From an uncultured Bacteroidales bacterium (GTDB lineage Bacteria; Bacteroidota; Bacteroidia; Bacteroidales; UBA4417), in contig CAIRMR010000176.1 of the NCBI GenBank assembly GCA_903879715.1, positions 1 through 64,000 of the forward strand: DNA of 64,000 bases, read 5' to 3'. How positions within the stretch are numbered: the first letter of the stretch is position 1; each line of letters opens with the position of its first letter. Below the pieces are notes generated by a model. The model saw nothing but the letters and a program-made list of their open reading frames with translations. It made no database searches and had not been told where the DNA came from. Both the position numbers and the translations under genes were made by a program. This document shows positions 15,607 through 24,051 of this stretch, one piece after another.

Positions 15607-16638
15607 ATGGAGAAACAACTAAAAATACTGAAATACAGCGACCTTTCGAAACTGATCGAAAAGTTCCGTTCGCAGGGATTTCCTGTGCTGGCACCTGTCC
15701 GCAAAGGAAAGGTCGTAGAGATTGAACAGGTACAATCGCTTGATGAAATCGCTCTTGATGTTTTGCTGTCAACGCAATCAGCAAAAAAGGCTGCTTTCCC
15801 GAAAGTTGAAAAAGTACTGGAGTATACCCTCGAAAAATCAGGAACTAAACAATTCCCGGTTGATCCGGCTGATTATAAGGAAACTATCCTTTTTGGCGTA
15901 AGACCATGTGATGCATCTGGTTTTAAATCACTGGACGCTATATTTGGCGAAGAACCAAAGGATCAGTTTTACCTGGAGAAAAAAGAGAAATCCACAATCA
16001 TTTCGTTTTCATGTCCAGTTTCTGATGAGTATTGCTTCTGCACATCGGTTGGCGGCGGACCTGGAAATACGGCAGGAAGCGATTTACAGTTTACCGGAAT
16101 CAGCAAAGATGAAATTCTTGTTGAAATCCTTACCGAAAAAGGGGAGAAGCTGGCAGCAACGTTTGCAGATTTGCTTACTGATGCAGCTAAAGATATTGAC
16201 AAGAGTAAATTCCTTGCCGATGTTAAAGTTGTATTTGATGTAGATGGCGTTGTTGAGAAAACGACTGCTTCTTTCAATAATTCAGCACTTTGGCTCGAAC
16301 AATCGTTGCGGTGTATCGGATGCGGGGCTTGCGCTTTTGTTTGCCCGACCTGTGCTTGCTTCGATTTCCAGGATGAGCAGAATACCAAAAAGGGAGTTCG
16401 CCTTCGTTTATGGGATTCATGTGGATTTTCGCTGTTTACCCTGCACACATCCGGTCACAATCCACGCGAAGTACAAAGCCAGCGGTGGCGCCAGCGTATT
16501 ATGCACAAGTTCGCCTATATGCCGGAGCAACTTCACGTTGTAGGCTGCGAAGGCTGCGGACGCTGCTCGCGGGCCTGCCCGGTGGATATGAACATTAAGG
16601 AACATTTGACGGCGATTGGGGAGATGGTAAAAGTTTAA
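15607..16638 (+). CDS. flxB: FlxB, AsrA/HydB-like 4Fe-4S subunit
   Basis: The 343-residue protein belongs to the 4Fe-4S dicluster family related to anaerobic sulfite reductase subunit A and to hydrogenase beta subunits. The first half has RPCDASGFKSLD and the SCPVSDEYCFCTSVGGGP motif typical of this family. The second half carries two clusters: C236, C239, C242, C246 and C314, C317, C320, C324. It follows flxC by 3 bases. It would relay electrons between the FlxA flavin and FlxC/FlxD. A role as a sulfite reductase subunit is unlikely because no AsrC is present and hdr genes are adjacent. Confidence 0.85.
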   Translation: MEKQLKILKYSDLSKLIEKFRSQGFPVLAPVRKGKVVEIEQVQSLDEIALDVLLSTQSAKKAAFPKVEKVLEYTLEKSGTKQFPVDPADYKETILFGVRPCDASGFKSLDAIFGEEPKDQFYLEKKEKSTIISFSCPVSDEYCFCTSVGGGPGNTAGSDLQFTGISKDEILVEILTEKGEKLAATFADLLTDAAKDIDKSKFLADVKVVFDVDGVVEKTTASFNNSALWLEQSLRCIGCGACAFVCPTCACFDFQDEQNTKKGVRLRLWDSCGFSLFTLHTSGHNPREVQSQRWRQRIMHKFAYMPEQLHVVGCEGCGRCSRACPVDMNIKEHLTAIGEMVKV

Positions 16639-16796
16639 AATTGTTCAAAATTGTCAAGGTTGTTCAAAATTGTTCAAGGTTGTTCAAAATTGTTCAAAAA
16701 GATCAACCCGCCTTTTAACAATTGAACGCGAAGCATTTGAACCTTGAACGCGAAGCAATTGAACCCTTGAACGCGAAGCATTTGAACTTGACGAAC
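16639..16796. repeat. GTTCAA repeat with complementary TTGAAC arm
   Basis: The flxB-flxA gap holds five copies of TTGTTCAAAATTG/TTGTTCAAGG (16641-16698), then three copies of TTGAACGCGAAGCA-type units (16731-16786). The two halves are inverted relatives of each other, so the transcript could form alternative hairpins. The word family matches 6851-6914. It lies within an operon and is non-coding. Confidence 0.7.
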
Positions 16797-16825
16797 TAAA
16801 AATATAACAAAGTAGATTGACAATT

Positions 16826-17665
16826 ATGGAGCAACAGAATATTTACCAGCCTTACCTGATGGAGATCGAGAAGATCACTGAAGAGGCGCCAATGGTCAAA
16901 ACATTCAGGTTGAAATTTAAAAACGAAGAAGAAGGAAATAACTTTTCTTTTCATACCGGGCAGTTCGGCGAATATTCCGTTTTTGGCGAAGGAGAAGTAA
17001 CTTTTTGCGTTGCATCACCTCACACCCGGAAAGGATATATCGAGTGCACTTTCCGTGAAGCAGGAAGAGTAACTTCGGAACTTGCCAGCCTAAACGAAGG
17101 TGATACCATTGGTTTCCGCGGACCTTACGGCAATATTTTCCCGATTGATGACTGGAAAGGCAAAAGCCTGCTTTTCATAGCAGGTGGAATTGCCCTGCCT
17201 CCTATGCGCAGCGTAATCTGGTCGTGCCTCGATAAAAGAGATCAGTTCAAAGACATTACAATCCTTTACGGAGCTAAATCAGTAGCCGATCTAGTTTATA
17301 AAGATGAACTGGCTGAGTGGAAAGATCGTCCGGATGTAAAACTCGTTACCACGGTTGATCCTGGTGGGGAAACTCCCGACTGGAAAGGTGAAGTTGGCTT
17401 TGTTCCGACTATTCTGGATAGAATGACACCGATCAGTGAAAATACGATTGCCATTGTTTGCGGCCCACCGGTAATGATCAAGTTTACATTCCCTATACTT
17501 GAAAAATATGGTTTCGCTGATGATCAGGTTTATACAACCCTCGAAAACCGTATGAAATGCGGCCTTGGGAAATGCGGAAGATGCAATGTAGGCAAGGTTT
17601 TCGTTTGTAAGGATGGACCGGTTTTTACCAGGACGCAGCTTAAGGAGTTGCCTGACGAGTACTAA
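16826..17665 (+). CDS. flxA: FlxA, FAD/NAD(H)-binding oxidoreductase subunit
   Basis: FlxA is the expected NADH entry point of the complex. The 279-residue protein has a ferredoxin-reductase FAD domain (HTGQFGEYSVFG near residues 43-54), an NAD-binding half with LLFIAGGIALPPMRS and the IVCGPPVMIKF segment, and a C-terminal [2Fe-2S] motif with C245, C250, C253 and C261 like that of PyrK and AsrB. A TTG lies 9 bases upstream in frame, but the ATG at 16826 is preferred. Apart from the repeat gap it continues the flxDCB run and is followed by an intrinsic terminator, so it closes the operon. Confidence 0.87.
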   Translation: MEQQNIYQPYLMEIEKITEEAPMVKTFRLKFKNEEEGNNFSFHTGQFGEYSVFGEGEVTFCVASPHTRKGYIECTFREAGRVTSELASLNEGDTIGFRGPYGNIFPIDDWKGKSLLFIAGGIALPPMRSVIWSCLDKRDQFKDITILYGAKSVADLVYKDELAEWKDRPDVKLVTTVDPGGETPDWKGEVGFVPTILDRMTPISENTIAIVCGPPVMIKFTFPILEKYGFADDQVYTTLENRMKCGLGKCGRCNVGKVFVCKDGPVFTRTQLKELPDEY

Positions 17666-17682
17666 GATTTTCTGATACATCG

Positions 17683-17720
17683 AAATGACCTGTTGGAAAA
17701 GCTAGCAGGTCATTTTTTTT
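17683..17720 (+). terminator. Intrinsic terminator of the hdr-flx operon
   Basis: A 10-bp stem, AAATGACCTG (17683-17692) against CAGGTCATTT (17706-17715), encloses a 13-base loop and runs into an eight-T tract. It lies 18 bases after the flxA stop. Confidence 0.85.
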
Positions 17721-17732
17721 GATTGAACTTAT

Positions 17733-17760
17733 TTTGAAGGATTTTGCAGTGCTATCTTTG
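17733..17760 (+). promoter_or_regulatory. Candidate promoter of the toxin-antitoxin pair
   Basis: TATCTTTG at 17753-17760 is an exact TAnnTTTG box, with TTTG at 17733-17736 as a possible -33 element (16-base spacing). It sits between the flx terminator and the antitoxin gene. Confidence 0.5.
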
Positions 17761-17849
17761 CCAATTGGCACTAACAGAGAATAAAGTTTTTAGTGGCAAA
17801 AAAGACGAACCTCAAAAAAATATCTAACTTTGCAGAAAACATTAAAATA

Positions 17850-18062
17850 ATGACAACCATCGTATTAAAGGTAAAAGATAAAAAGCAGCTCGATGCTTTG
17901 ATGGATGTAGTTCAACGTTTCAAAATTTCATTTTCGGGAAATATGGATGAGACAGAGTACTTGTTATCAACCGATGAAAACCGTAAAAGCATTGAAAAAT
18001 CGTTAAAACAGTCGGAGGAAGGGGAAACACGTTCTATTAAGACTACCGACTTATGGAAATAA
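17850..18062 (+). CDS. Antitoxin of a YoeB-type module
   Basis: A 70-residue protein starts TTIVLKVKDKKQLDALMDVV, resembling the DUF2683-type Bacteroidota antitoxins encoded just before Txe/YoeB toxins. The N-terminal half would fold as the dimer or DNA-binding part. The acidic C-terminal half (about 45-70) would wrap the toxin. A GTG at 17793 would add 19 residues, but the ATG at 17850 matches the conserved start. It overlaps the toxin gene by 10 bases, the normal TA arrangement. The family name is from resemblance only. Confidence 0.75.
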   Translation: MTTIVLKVKDKKQLDALMDVVQRFKISFSGNMDETEYLLSTDENRKSIEKSLKQSEEGETRSIKTTDLWK

Positions 18063-18310
18063 GATATACTTCCGAAGCTGAAGCTGATATTATATATTGG
18101 AAAAAGAGCGGGAATATTGCAATACAACGAAAAATAACCAAACTTCTTTTAGCCATTCAGGATTCGCCCACCACGGGAATTGGAAAACCCGAACAATTAA
18201 AACACCAGCTGTCCGGCTGCTGGTCGAGGAGGATTAACGACGAGCATCGTATTATTTATAAGATCTTTGTTGATAGAATTGAAATTATTTCACTGCGTTT
18301 TCATTATTAA
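18053..18310 (+). CDS. yoeB: YoeB/Txe family mRNA interferase toxin
   Basis: YoeB cleaves mRNA at the ribosomal A site when freed from its antitoxin. The 85-residue length is the family norm. The RNase residues known in E. coli YoeB are all at matching places: E47 in GKPEQLKH, R66 in the SRRINDEHR segment, and H84 in the terminal FHY. The toxin therefore looks active. A terminator follows at 18363, so the pair is a self-contained unit between two terminators. Confidence 0.93.
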   Translation: MEIRYTSEAEADIIYWKKSGNIAIQRKITKLLLAIQDSPTTGIGKPEQLKHQLSGCWSRRINDEHRIIYKIFVDRIEIISLRFHY

Positions 18311-18362
18311 TTAAGCCTTTTTGCAACCTATCATTCAACATAATAACAGTTTGAAAAACAGT

Positions 18363-18403
18363 AAGAAAGACCTGCCAGTGAATTGAGCAGGTCTTTCTTT
18401 TTG
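18363..18403 (+). terminator. Intrinsic terminator after yoeB
   Basis: A perfect 13-bp stem (18363-18375 with 18387-18399; core AAAGACCTGC/GCAGGTCTTT) with an 11-base loop runs into T residues. Its GACCTG/CAGGTC core repeats that of the terminator at 17683. The rest of the gap up to 18613 shows nothing recognisable. Confidence 0.8.
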
Positions 18404-18613
18404 AATATTATGTAGTTGTTTATTGCCGGCACTAATCGCAGCTCAGTGCCAACGGAGTATAGAAATAATATCTGTAAATCAAAATGTTGTATATTTAACC
18501 ATTATCTATCTATACCATAGCTTTTATTTTTCTTAAAAGAAGATACTGCTAAGCAATTACAGGAAACTATAATCTGTTAGCTGTTTCCGACATTAACATT
18601 AAACACCGCAACC

Positions 18614-19528
18614 ATGCATCTCGAAGCCATTTATCATTCATTTCACTCCCGTTTTTTCTCGGAGCGAACCAAAAAGCGAAGCGAAACTCTGATTGTATTC
18701 ATAGCAATTATCAGTTTCATTATGCATTTAATCCTGATTGGACTGGTTCATTTTAATATTATACAGCTAAACGATCCTTTGCATTTATTGAACAATCCTA
18801 TCGCTGCTATATATACTCCGTTCTCTTTTATTTTGGTTTACGAAGTTTACCTTCTGGTGTATTACCTGCCAAAATCAACCACCATTTATATTGGTAAACA
18901 ATACGAGATTATGGCTTTGATCGTGATACGAAGAGTTTTTAAAGATTTATCCCAGCTGGAGCTTTCGTCCGACTGGTTTTCGAGACAGCACGACATTCAG
19001 TTTACATTTGATTTGCTTGCCACCCTGATCCTGTTTTTTTTAATTTTTGTTTTCTATCGCCTCAACAGCAGGAAAGATGAGCTTCAGGATGAAAAAAAGA
19101 AACCTTCGGCGGAAATTGCCAAGTTCATAAAAATTAAAAATATTGTAGCTACTATACTGATTCCGGTATTCCTGATATTATCGGTTTATATGTTCAGCCG
19201 GTTGATCTATGAGAGCTTTTTCTCTCTTAACCTCTTAGTCAGCTCATTTTTTGCCGATGTAAACAGGATATTTTTTGATGATTTTTTTACAATCTTAATA
19301 TTAACGGATGTTTTCCTGCTTTTATTTTCACTTTTACACACGGATAAATTTTGTATAGTAATCCGGAATTCAGGGTATATCATATCCACAATTTTAATAA
19401 AACTATCATTTGGAACGGAAGGAATTCTGAATACGATTTTAATCGTGGTTGCTGTATTATTTGGAGTTGCCATTTTAGCCATACACAATAAATACCTGAA
19501 AGTGGGAGAATTGAAAAGCTTCACTTAG
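18614..19528 (+). CDS. Polytopic membrane protein of unknown function
   Basis: A 304-residue protein with about seven hydrophobic segments (near residues 26-48, 63-85, 130-150, 175-200, 205-225, 230-245 and 265-290). Loops are short except for a charged cytosolic stretch rich in Lys/Asp/Glu (about 153-170). No catalytic or transport motif was recognised. The bulk of the bases is A/T-rich like the nearby intergenic DNA. It is flanked by the TA module and a convergent unknown gene, so context gives no function. Confidence 0.7.
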   Translation: MHLEAIYHSFHSRFFSERTKKRSETLIVFIAIISFIMHLILIGLVHFNIIQLNDPLHLLNNPIAAIYTPFSFILVYEVYLLVYYLPKSTTIYIGKQYEIMALIVIRRVFKDLSQLELSSDWFSRQHDIQFTFDLLATLILFFLIFVFYRLNSRKDELQDEKKKPSAEIAKFIKIKNIVATILIPVFLILSVYMFSRLIYESFFSLNLLVSSFFADVNRIFFDDFFTILILTDVFLLLFSLLHTDKFCIVIRNSGYIISTILIKLSFGTEGILNTILIVVAVLFGVAILAIHNKYLKVGELKSFT

Positions 19529-19602
19529 TGGAACTTGAAGACGGTTGGAAGTTATAGTAAAGCATGTATGTAAACTGCCCCCGTTTCCGTTGCGAAGGCA
19601 GG

Positions 19603-20190
19603 TCATATGTTTTTAATGAATTCAATCATGCTATTGCAGTCCACATAAGTTATAATCCTGGAAAATTTCGAGATCAGGACATCTTCATTCACCTCTATGA
19701 TAATTTCATTTTGGTTCTCTATACGTTTTAATCTTTCAGGTGTAGCAAACAATTTTGCCTTAACTTCATTATCAGTTACGCAAAAATACCTGAAAGAAAA
19801 TTTCGGATAATCAGCAAAATCAATCTCTGACTTAACGAATAATTCGGAAATCTTATCTTCAAAGGTTTCAGGTTTTATAAAAATGTGCCCATAATTTCTG
19901 TTTAACTTCTTAATCCCTATAATCTGAGTTTCCGAATATTTTGCAGGATATTTTCCTCTTGTTATTGAATATGCAACCCCAACTATTATAATAAATGTAT
20001 CATACATGGAATCTGAAACCTTAGCCGATTTATAAATTTGAAAATCTTCATATTCCTTCATTAAAACCGAATTATTGATATATTTCAGTATTCCATTATC
20101 GTTTTCTGTATTGTTGAATTCGATATCAACTAAGTCTTTGTTTTGAGATAAAAACTCCTCAAGTAAATCCACTTCACTGCTGCTTAACAT
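19603..20190 (-). CDS. Hypothetical cytosolic protein
   Basis: A 195-residue protein without signal peptide. A single hydrophobic stretch (SMYDTFIIIVGVAYSI, about 62-77) could be buried. The C-terminal half (KFSFRYFCVTDNEVKA to FATPERLKRIENQNEIIIEV) loosely recalls the DUF3137 pattern of membrane-associated proteins, but the match is weak. It is A/T-rich and stands alone, with the membrane protein converging on it. No function is proposed. Confidence 0.6.
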   Translation of the reverse strand: MLSSSEVDLLEEFLSQNKDLVDIEFNNTENDNGILKYINNSVLMKEYEDFQIYKSAKVSDSMYDTFIIIVGVAYSITRGKYPAKYSETQIIGIKKLNRNYGHIFIKPETFEDKISELFVKSEIDFADYPKFSFRYFCVTDNEVKAKLFATPERLKRIENQNEIIIEVNEDVLISKFSRIITYVDCNSMIEFIKNI

Positions 20191-20326
20191 AATGTTTGCT
20201 TAAGATATGCTAAATTATAAATTTTGATAGAGATGATTTGCATTTATTGAATTGTAATTGACATTGCAGCACTTTGTTGTACATTATTAAACTTGAATTT
20301 GGCGGGAAAATTTATCACCAAAAATA

Positions 20327-20362
20327 AAAAACTATCCTGGGCCAAAACCTAGGATAGTTTTT
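20327..20362. terminator. Bidirectional intrinsic terminator
   Basis: A 12-bp stem, AAAAACTATCCT (20327-20338) with AGGATAGTTTTT (20351-20362), has A- and T-rich flanks on both sides. It lies 60 bases past the stop of the leftward dihydroorotate-dehydrogenase-like gene, which it would terminate. Confidence 0.85.
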
Positions 20363-20423
20363 ATTCTATAAAAGTGTACTTTACATAAGTCACTTATAAC
20401 TCATATCTCATATTTCAGCACTC

Positions 20424-21461
20424 CTAAACAATCTCCGAATACAACCTCATAAACTGCACCCTTTCAAACTCAGCCGGATTTACAATGCTTTGCTGGTTCA
20501 TCTTGCCCCTGAAATCATCAATGGATTTGTAGCCTTTTTCGTCCATCCATTTGCTTATATCTGCGATGATTTCCGAAATGACAGGATAGCCATGTTTGTA
20601 GATAGCCGATACTACTTCAATAGCAGTTGCACCAGCCAACAGTTGCTTAATAGCGGTTTCGCCTGTATGAATTCCGGTTGTAGCAACCAATGGGCATTCA
20701 ACACGGCCTGAAAGTAAGGCCATCCATCGCAACACATGTGAGTATTCTGTCGGATCGCTCAGCAGGTATTTGGCATGGGTTTCCATTTTATTGATATCAA
20801 TATCCGGGTGAAATGGCCTGTTAAAAAGTACCAGTCCGCTGATACCTGTCTTTGATAGCTCAATGGCTGTAGTAGCCAATCCCGAAAAATAGTAACCTAT
20901 TTTTAAGGAAACCGGAATCTTAACCTGTTTCAGAACAGCTTCAATGATATCGAAATAAACTTTTTCGTTCTCTTCTGACTTTTTCGTTGTATTCGAAGGA
21001 AGAACATATACATTGAGCTCCAGGGCATCTGCGCCGGCTTCTTCAATCTTGCGTGCGAAGTAATGCCAGTCGTAGGCTGAAGTGCAATTGATGCTGGCAA
21101 TAACCGGAATATCAACCGCTTTTTTCGCTTCCGTTACAAACGAAAGGAATTTCCTCAATGTGAGATCTTTGGCATGATCAGCCAGGTATGAATACGCTTC
21201 CTCATAATCATATTCCCTCTCATTCAGAACGGATTTATATCCCTTTTGAAATGAATTGCCATTATCCTTTTCTGTTTCGTTGAGATAACTATCCATTTCA
21301 TGCAGTATCTGCTCCTCGAAAATAGATTTTAAAACAACGGCTCCTGCTCCGTTTTCGGCAGCATGCACAACACCGGCAACGGTTCCGGTCATTCCGGAGC
21401 TTCCGACAATCACAGGATTTTTTAGTTTTAATCCAAGGTAATGGGTTGATAAATCAGCCAT
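20424..21461 (-). CDS. Dihydroorotate dehydrogenase-like flavoprotein
   Basis: A 345-residue FMN-barrel protein of the COG0167 group. Visible motifs are GLKLKNPVIVGSSG at the start, SINCTSAYDWHYFARKIEEA, the FMN-binding PVSLKIGYY strand, and VATTGIHTGETAIKQLLAGA. The substrate loop SINCTSAYDW differs from the N-P-S-N pattern of true PyrD, and Bacteroidota usually carry this paralogue as well as PyrD. It may reduce another pyrimidine-like or unknown substrate. A -7 box lies just upstream and a terminator just downstream, so it is a single-gene unit. Confidence 0.82.
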   Translation of the reverse strand: MADLSTHYLGLKLKNPVIVGSSGMTGTVAGVVHAAENGAGAVVLKSIFEEQILHEMDSYLNETEKDNGNSFQKGYKSVLNEREYDYEEAYSYLADHAKDLTLRKFLSFVTEAKKAVDIPVIASINCTSAYDWHYFARKIEEAGADALELNVYVLPSNTTKKSEENEKVYFDIIEAVLKQVKIPVSLKIGYYFSGLATTAIELSKTGISGLVLFNRPFHPDIDINKMETHAKYLLSDPTEYSHVLRWMALLSGRVECPLVATTGIHTGETAIKQLLAGATAIEVVSAIYKHGYPVISEIIADISKWMDEKGYKSIDDFRGKMNQQSIVNPAEFERVQFMRLYSEIV

Positions 21462-21494
21462 AGTGAAATTCTTTTGACGTTTTTAATATTCTAA

Positions 21495-21502
21495 CAAAGA
21501 TA
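21495..21502 (-). promoter_or_regulatory. Candidate -7 box of the DHOD-like gene
   Basis: On the minus strand TATCTTTG fits TAnnTTTG exactly and lies 33 bases before the ATG at 21461. Confidence 0.5.
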
Positions 21503-21744
21503 GAATACTCTTGCAATGGATAATAATTTTGAATCAAGAATCTTTGAATATTTTTTGACAAATGATCTCATTGCTTTCTGACCCTAAATTGAAATATAGA
21601 CCTGACTTAAGATTTGGTCTTCAGCGTAATACAAGTGCGCTGGAATCTGATAGCTTTAATTTTTTCAGATTACCGCTGGGGCCTGAATCATCACACTTTA
21701 TCAACATTCGGGGTTATGCTTAAAAATTACATTCCGATTAGCCA

Positions 21745-21752
21745 TATCTTTG
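21745..21752 (+). promoter_or_regulatory. Candidate -7 box of kup with a long leader
   Basis: TATCTTTG matches TAnnTTTG. If it drives kup, the leader would be about 250 bases (21758-22011). The leader shows no riboswitch fold that was recognised. The rest of the 550-base gap left of the box shows nothing identifiable. Confidence 0.4.
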
Positions 21753-21753
21753 C

Positions 21754-21927
21754 ATGGAAAAGCCTAAATATATGTTGAATGGAGTTCTGCGACAAATCAT
21801 AAAGCATACTAATGGAATTATAGAAGTTATATTTAAGCAGAGAATTTCTCCGAAGCATTGTATTCATTTTAACAGGCTGATTCAATATAATCAGATAAAC
21901 TCTTCACAGACTTTTAATTGTACCTGA
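21754..21927 (+). other. Short ORF inside the kup leader
   Basis: An ATG placed 2 bases after the -7 box opens a 57-residue frame, with a second in-frame ATG at 21772. The first ATG would sit at or before the transcript start, so only the second could be used with a normal leader. The product has no signal or motif and resembles nothing recognised. It could be a regulatory leader peptide or chance. Confidence 0.2.
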
Positions 21928-22011
21928 TCCGGTTGTTGATCCTTAGTCAATATATTACCTGATCATTTTTATCATACAGTTATTTGCAACTAATTCCCCA
22001 TTTTTCTTTAA

Positions 22012-23961
22012 ATGACAAAAAAAATACCTTCTCCGCACAATGCACTTTCTATGGCTGGTATTATTATCACCATGGGAATTGTTTTTGGTGATATTGGCAC
22101 TTCCCCTCTTTATGTTATGAAGGCAATTATTGGCAGTTCAAACGGTATAATAGAGACTGATTTTATTCTTGGAGCTATCTCCTGTATTATCTGGACGCTC
22201 ACTTTGCAAACCACCGTTAAATACGTTTTAATCACACTGCGAGCCGATAACAGGGGTGAAGGCGGAATAATGGCATTGTACGCGCTGGTGCGTAAAAGCA
22301 GGAAGTGGCTTTTCGCAGTTGCAATTATAGGCGGCAGCGCATTGCTGGCGGATGGAATTATTACGCCGTCAATCACTATTGTATCCGCGGTTGAAGGTCT
22401 TCAGTTACAGTTTCATAACATCGAAATATTGCCGATAGCCCTGGCTATTGTCGCGGTATTGTTCCTGGTACAGCAGTTCGGAACTTCGGCAATCGGTAAG
22501 TCATTCGGGCCTATGATGATGATCTGGTTTGGCATGCTTGCCATACTTGGTTTCACCCAAATGATACAGCTTCCGGTTGTGCTGAAATCATTCAATCCGT
22601 ATTATGCAATACACTTGCTTTATCATTATCCGCATGGATTTTTGCTGCTTGGAGCTGTATTCCTTTGTACCACTGGTGCAGAAGCTTTGTACTCTGACCT
22701 CGGGCATTGCGGAATCGGGAATATCAGGATAAGCTGGATTTTTGTAAAAGTAAGCCTGATCCTTAACTACCTGGGCCAGGGAGCCTGGATACTGATGCAA
22801 CATAAAGAAGGAATTACATTGCCTAACCCGTTTTTTGCGGTTATGCCGCTTTGGTTCCTGCCGCTGGGTGTAGTTATTGCAACAGTAGCTGCGGTTATAG
22901 CAAGCCAGGCATTAATAAGTGGTTCGTATACGATCATCAGCGAGGCAATTCAGCTTAACTTCTGGCCTAAAGTACGTGTTAGTTACCCAACCACACGTAA
23001 AGGGCAAATGTATATTTCATCGATAAACTGGTTCCTGTTTGCAGCCTGTGTGGCTGTGATCCTGATGTTTAAAACATCATCGAATATGGAAGCCGCTTAT
23101 GGGCTGGCAATAACCATTACAATGCTTTCGACCACTTTGCTGATGGTTTTTTACCTGATGAAAATTAAACGGAAAAGCTGGATGATCTTGATATTCATGA
23201 TAGTGTATTTTACTATTGAGGGATCATTCCTGGCAGCTAACCTGGCTAAATTTATTCATGGAGGATGGTTCACTATACTACTTGCAGGTCTGATCGCATT
23301 TGTGATGTATGCCTGGCAGAGAGGCAGACGGATTAAAAATCAGTTTACAAGGTTTGTGAAAATTGATGATTATGTACAAACCATAAAAGATATCAGTAAT
23401 GATACAACTATTCAGAAATACGCCACCAACCTGGTATATATCACCCACGCTGATTATGCTACTGATATTGAAACCAAAATTCTATATTCCATTTGCAATA
23501 AGAAACCTAAACGTGCTGATACATATTGGCTTTTACACGTTCATATTACAGATGAGCCTCATACCATGGAGTATTCCGTTGATAAGCTTATACCCGGAGT
23601 GTTGATGAGGGTTGAATTCCGGTTGGGATTCAAGGTACAACCACGCATCAACCTGTTTTTTAAGCATGTGCTCGAAGAACTGGTTGCAGGCAAAGAAATT
23701 AATCTTGAATCAGGATATCCATCGCTTCGGAAACATCATATTCCCGCTGATTTTCACTATATCATTATTCGCCGTATTCAGAATTACGACTTCGATTTTC
23801 CGGCTTTCGAACAGTTTGTTATGGATACATACCGTTGGCTAACCAAAATGTCAACTTCTGATATCCGGGCTTATGGACTCGATACCAGTAATGTAATTGA
23901 GGAAAAGGTCCCTTTTGTGGTTGAGACTGGAAAACGGAATATTTTGAAGCGAGTTATTTAA
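22012..23961 (+). CDS. kup: Kup/HAK/KT low-affinity potassium transporter
   Basis: A proton-coupled K+ importer of the inner membrane. The 649-residue protein has the family signature IVFGDIGTSPLYVMKAI near the N-terminus, the GEGGIMALYALV segment after helix 2, about twelve membrane helices in the first 430 residues, and a hydrophilic C-terminal domain. The length matches E. coli Kup (622) closely. The nuo operon converges on it, with no clear terminator between. Regulation may act through the long leader. Confidence 0.95.
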   Translation: MTKKIPSPHNALSMAGIIITMGIVFGDIGTSPLYVMKAIIGSSNGIIETDFILGAISCIIWTLTLQTTVKYVLITLRADNRGEGGIMALYALVRKSRKWLFAVAIIGGSALLADGIITPSITIVSAVEGLQLQFHNIEILPIALAIVAVLFLVQQFGTSAIGKSFGPMMMIWFGMLAILGFTQMIQLPVVLKSFNPYYAIHLLYHYPHGFLLLGAVFLCTTGAEALYSDLGHCGIGNIRISWIFVKVSLILNYLGQGAWILMQHKEGITLPNPFFAVMPLWFLPLGVVIATVAAVIASQALISGSYTIISEAIQLNFWPKVRVSYPTTRKGQMYISSINWFLFAACVAVILMFKTSSNMEAAYGLAITITMLSTTLLMVFYLMKIKRKSWMILIFMIVYFTIEGSFLAANLAKFIHGGWFTILLAGLIAFVMYAWQRGRRIKNQFTRFVKIDDYVQTIKDISNDTTIQKYATNLVYITHADYATDIETKILYSICNKKPKRADTYWLLHVHITDEPHTMEYSVDKLIPGVLMRVEFRLGFKVQPRINLFFKHVLEELVAGKEINLESGYPSLRKHHIPADFHYIIIRRIQNYDFDFPAFEQFVMDTYRWLTKMSTSDIRAYGLDTSNVIEEKVPFVVETGKRNILKRVI

Positions 23962-24051
23962 CACAAATCATGTAAAAGGAGGCAAAGTCAAACAATTTGC
24001 AATAATTATTTCAAGGCAATAAATCATTTGATATTTGTAAAATTGACTCAT

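Noticed and set aside
16817-16825. TTG start for flxA, 9 bases upstream
   Set aside because: The ATG at 16826 fits the family start and no SD supports the TTG.
10655-17665. Methanogen-type MvhADG-HdrABC hydrogenase complex
   Set aside because: No hydrogenase large or small subunit is present. FlxA, FlxB and FlxC take that place.
15607-17665. Anaerobic sulfite reductase AsrAB(C)
   Set aside because: FlxB and FlxA resemble AsrA and AsrB, but no siroheme subunit AsrC occurs and the hdr genes are linked.
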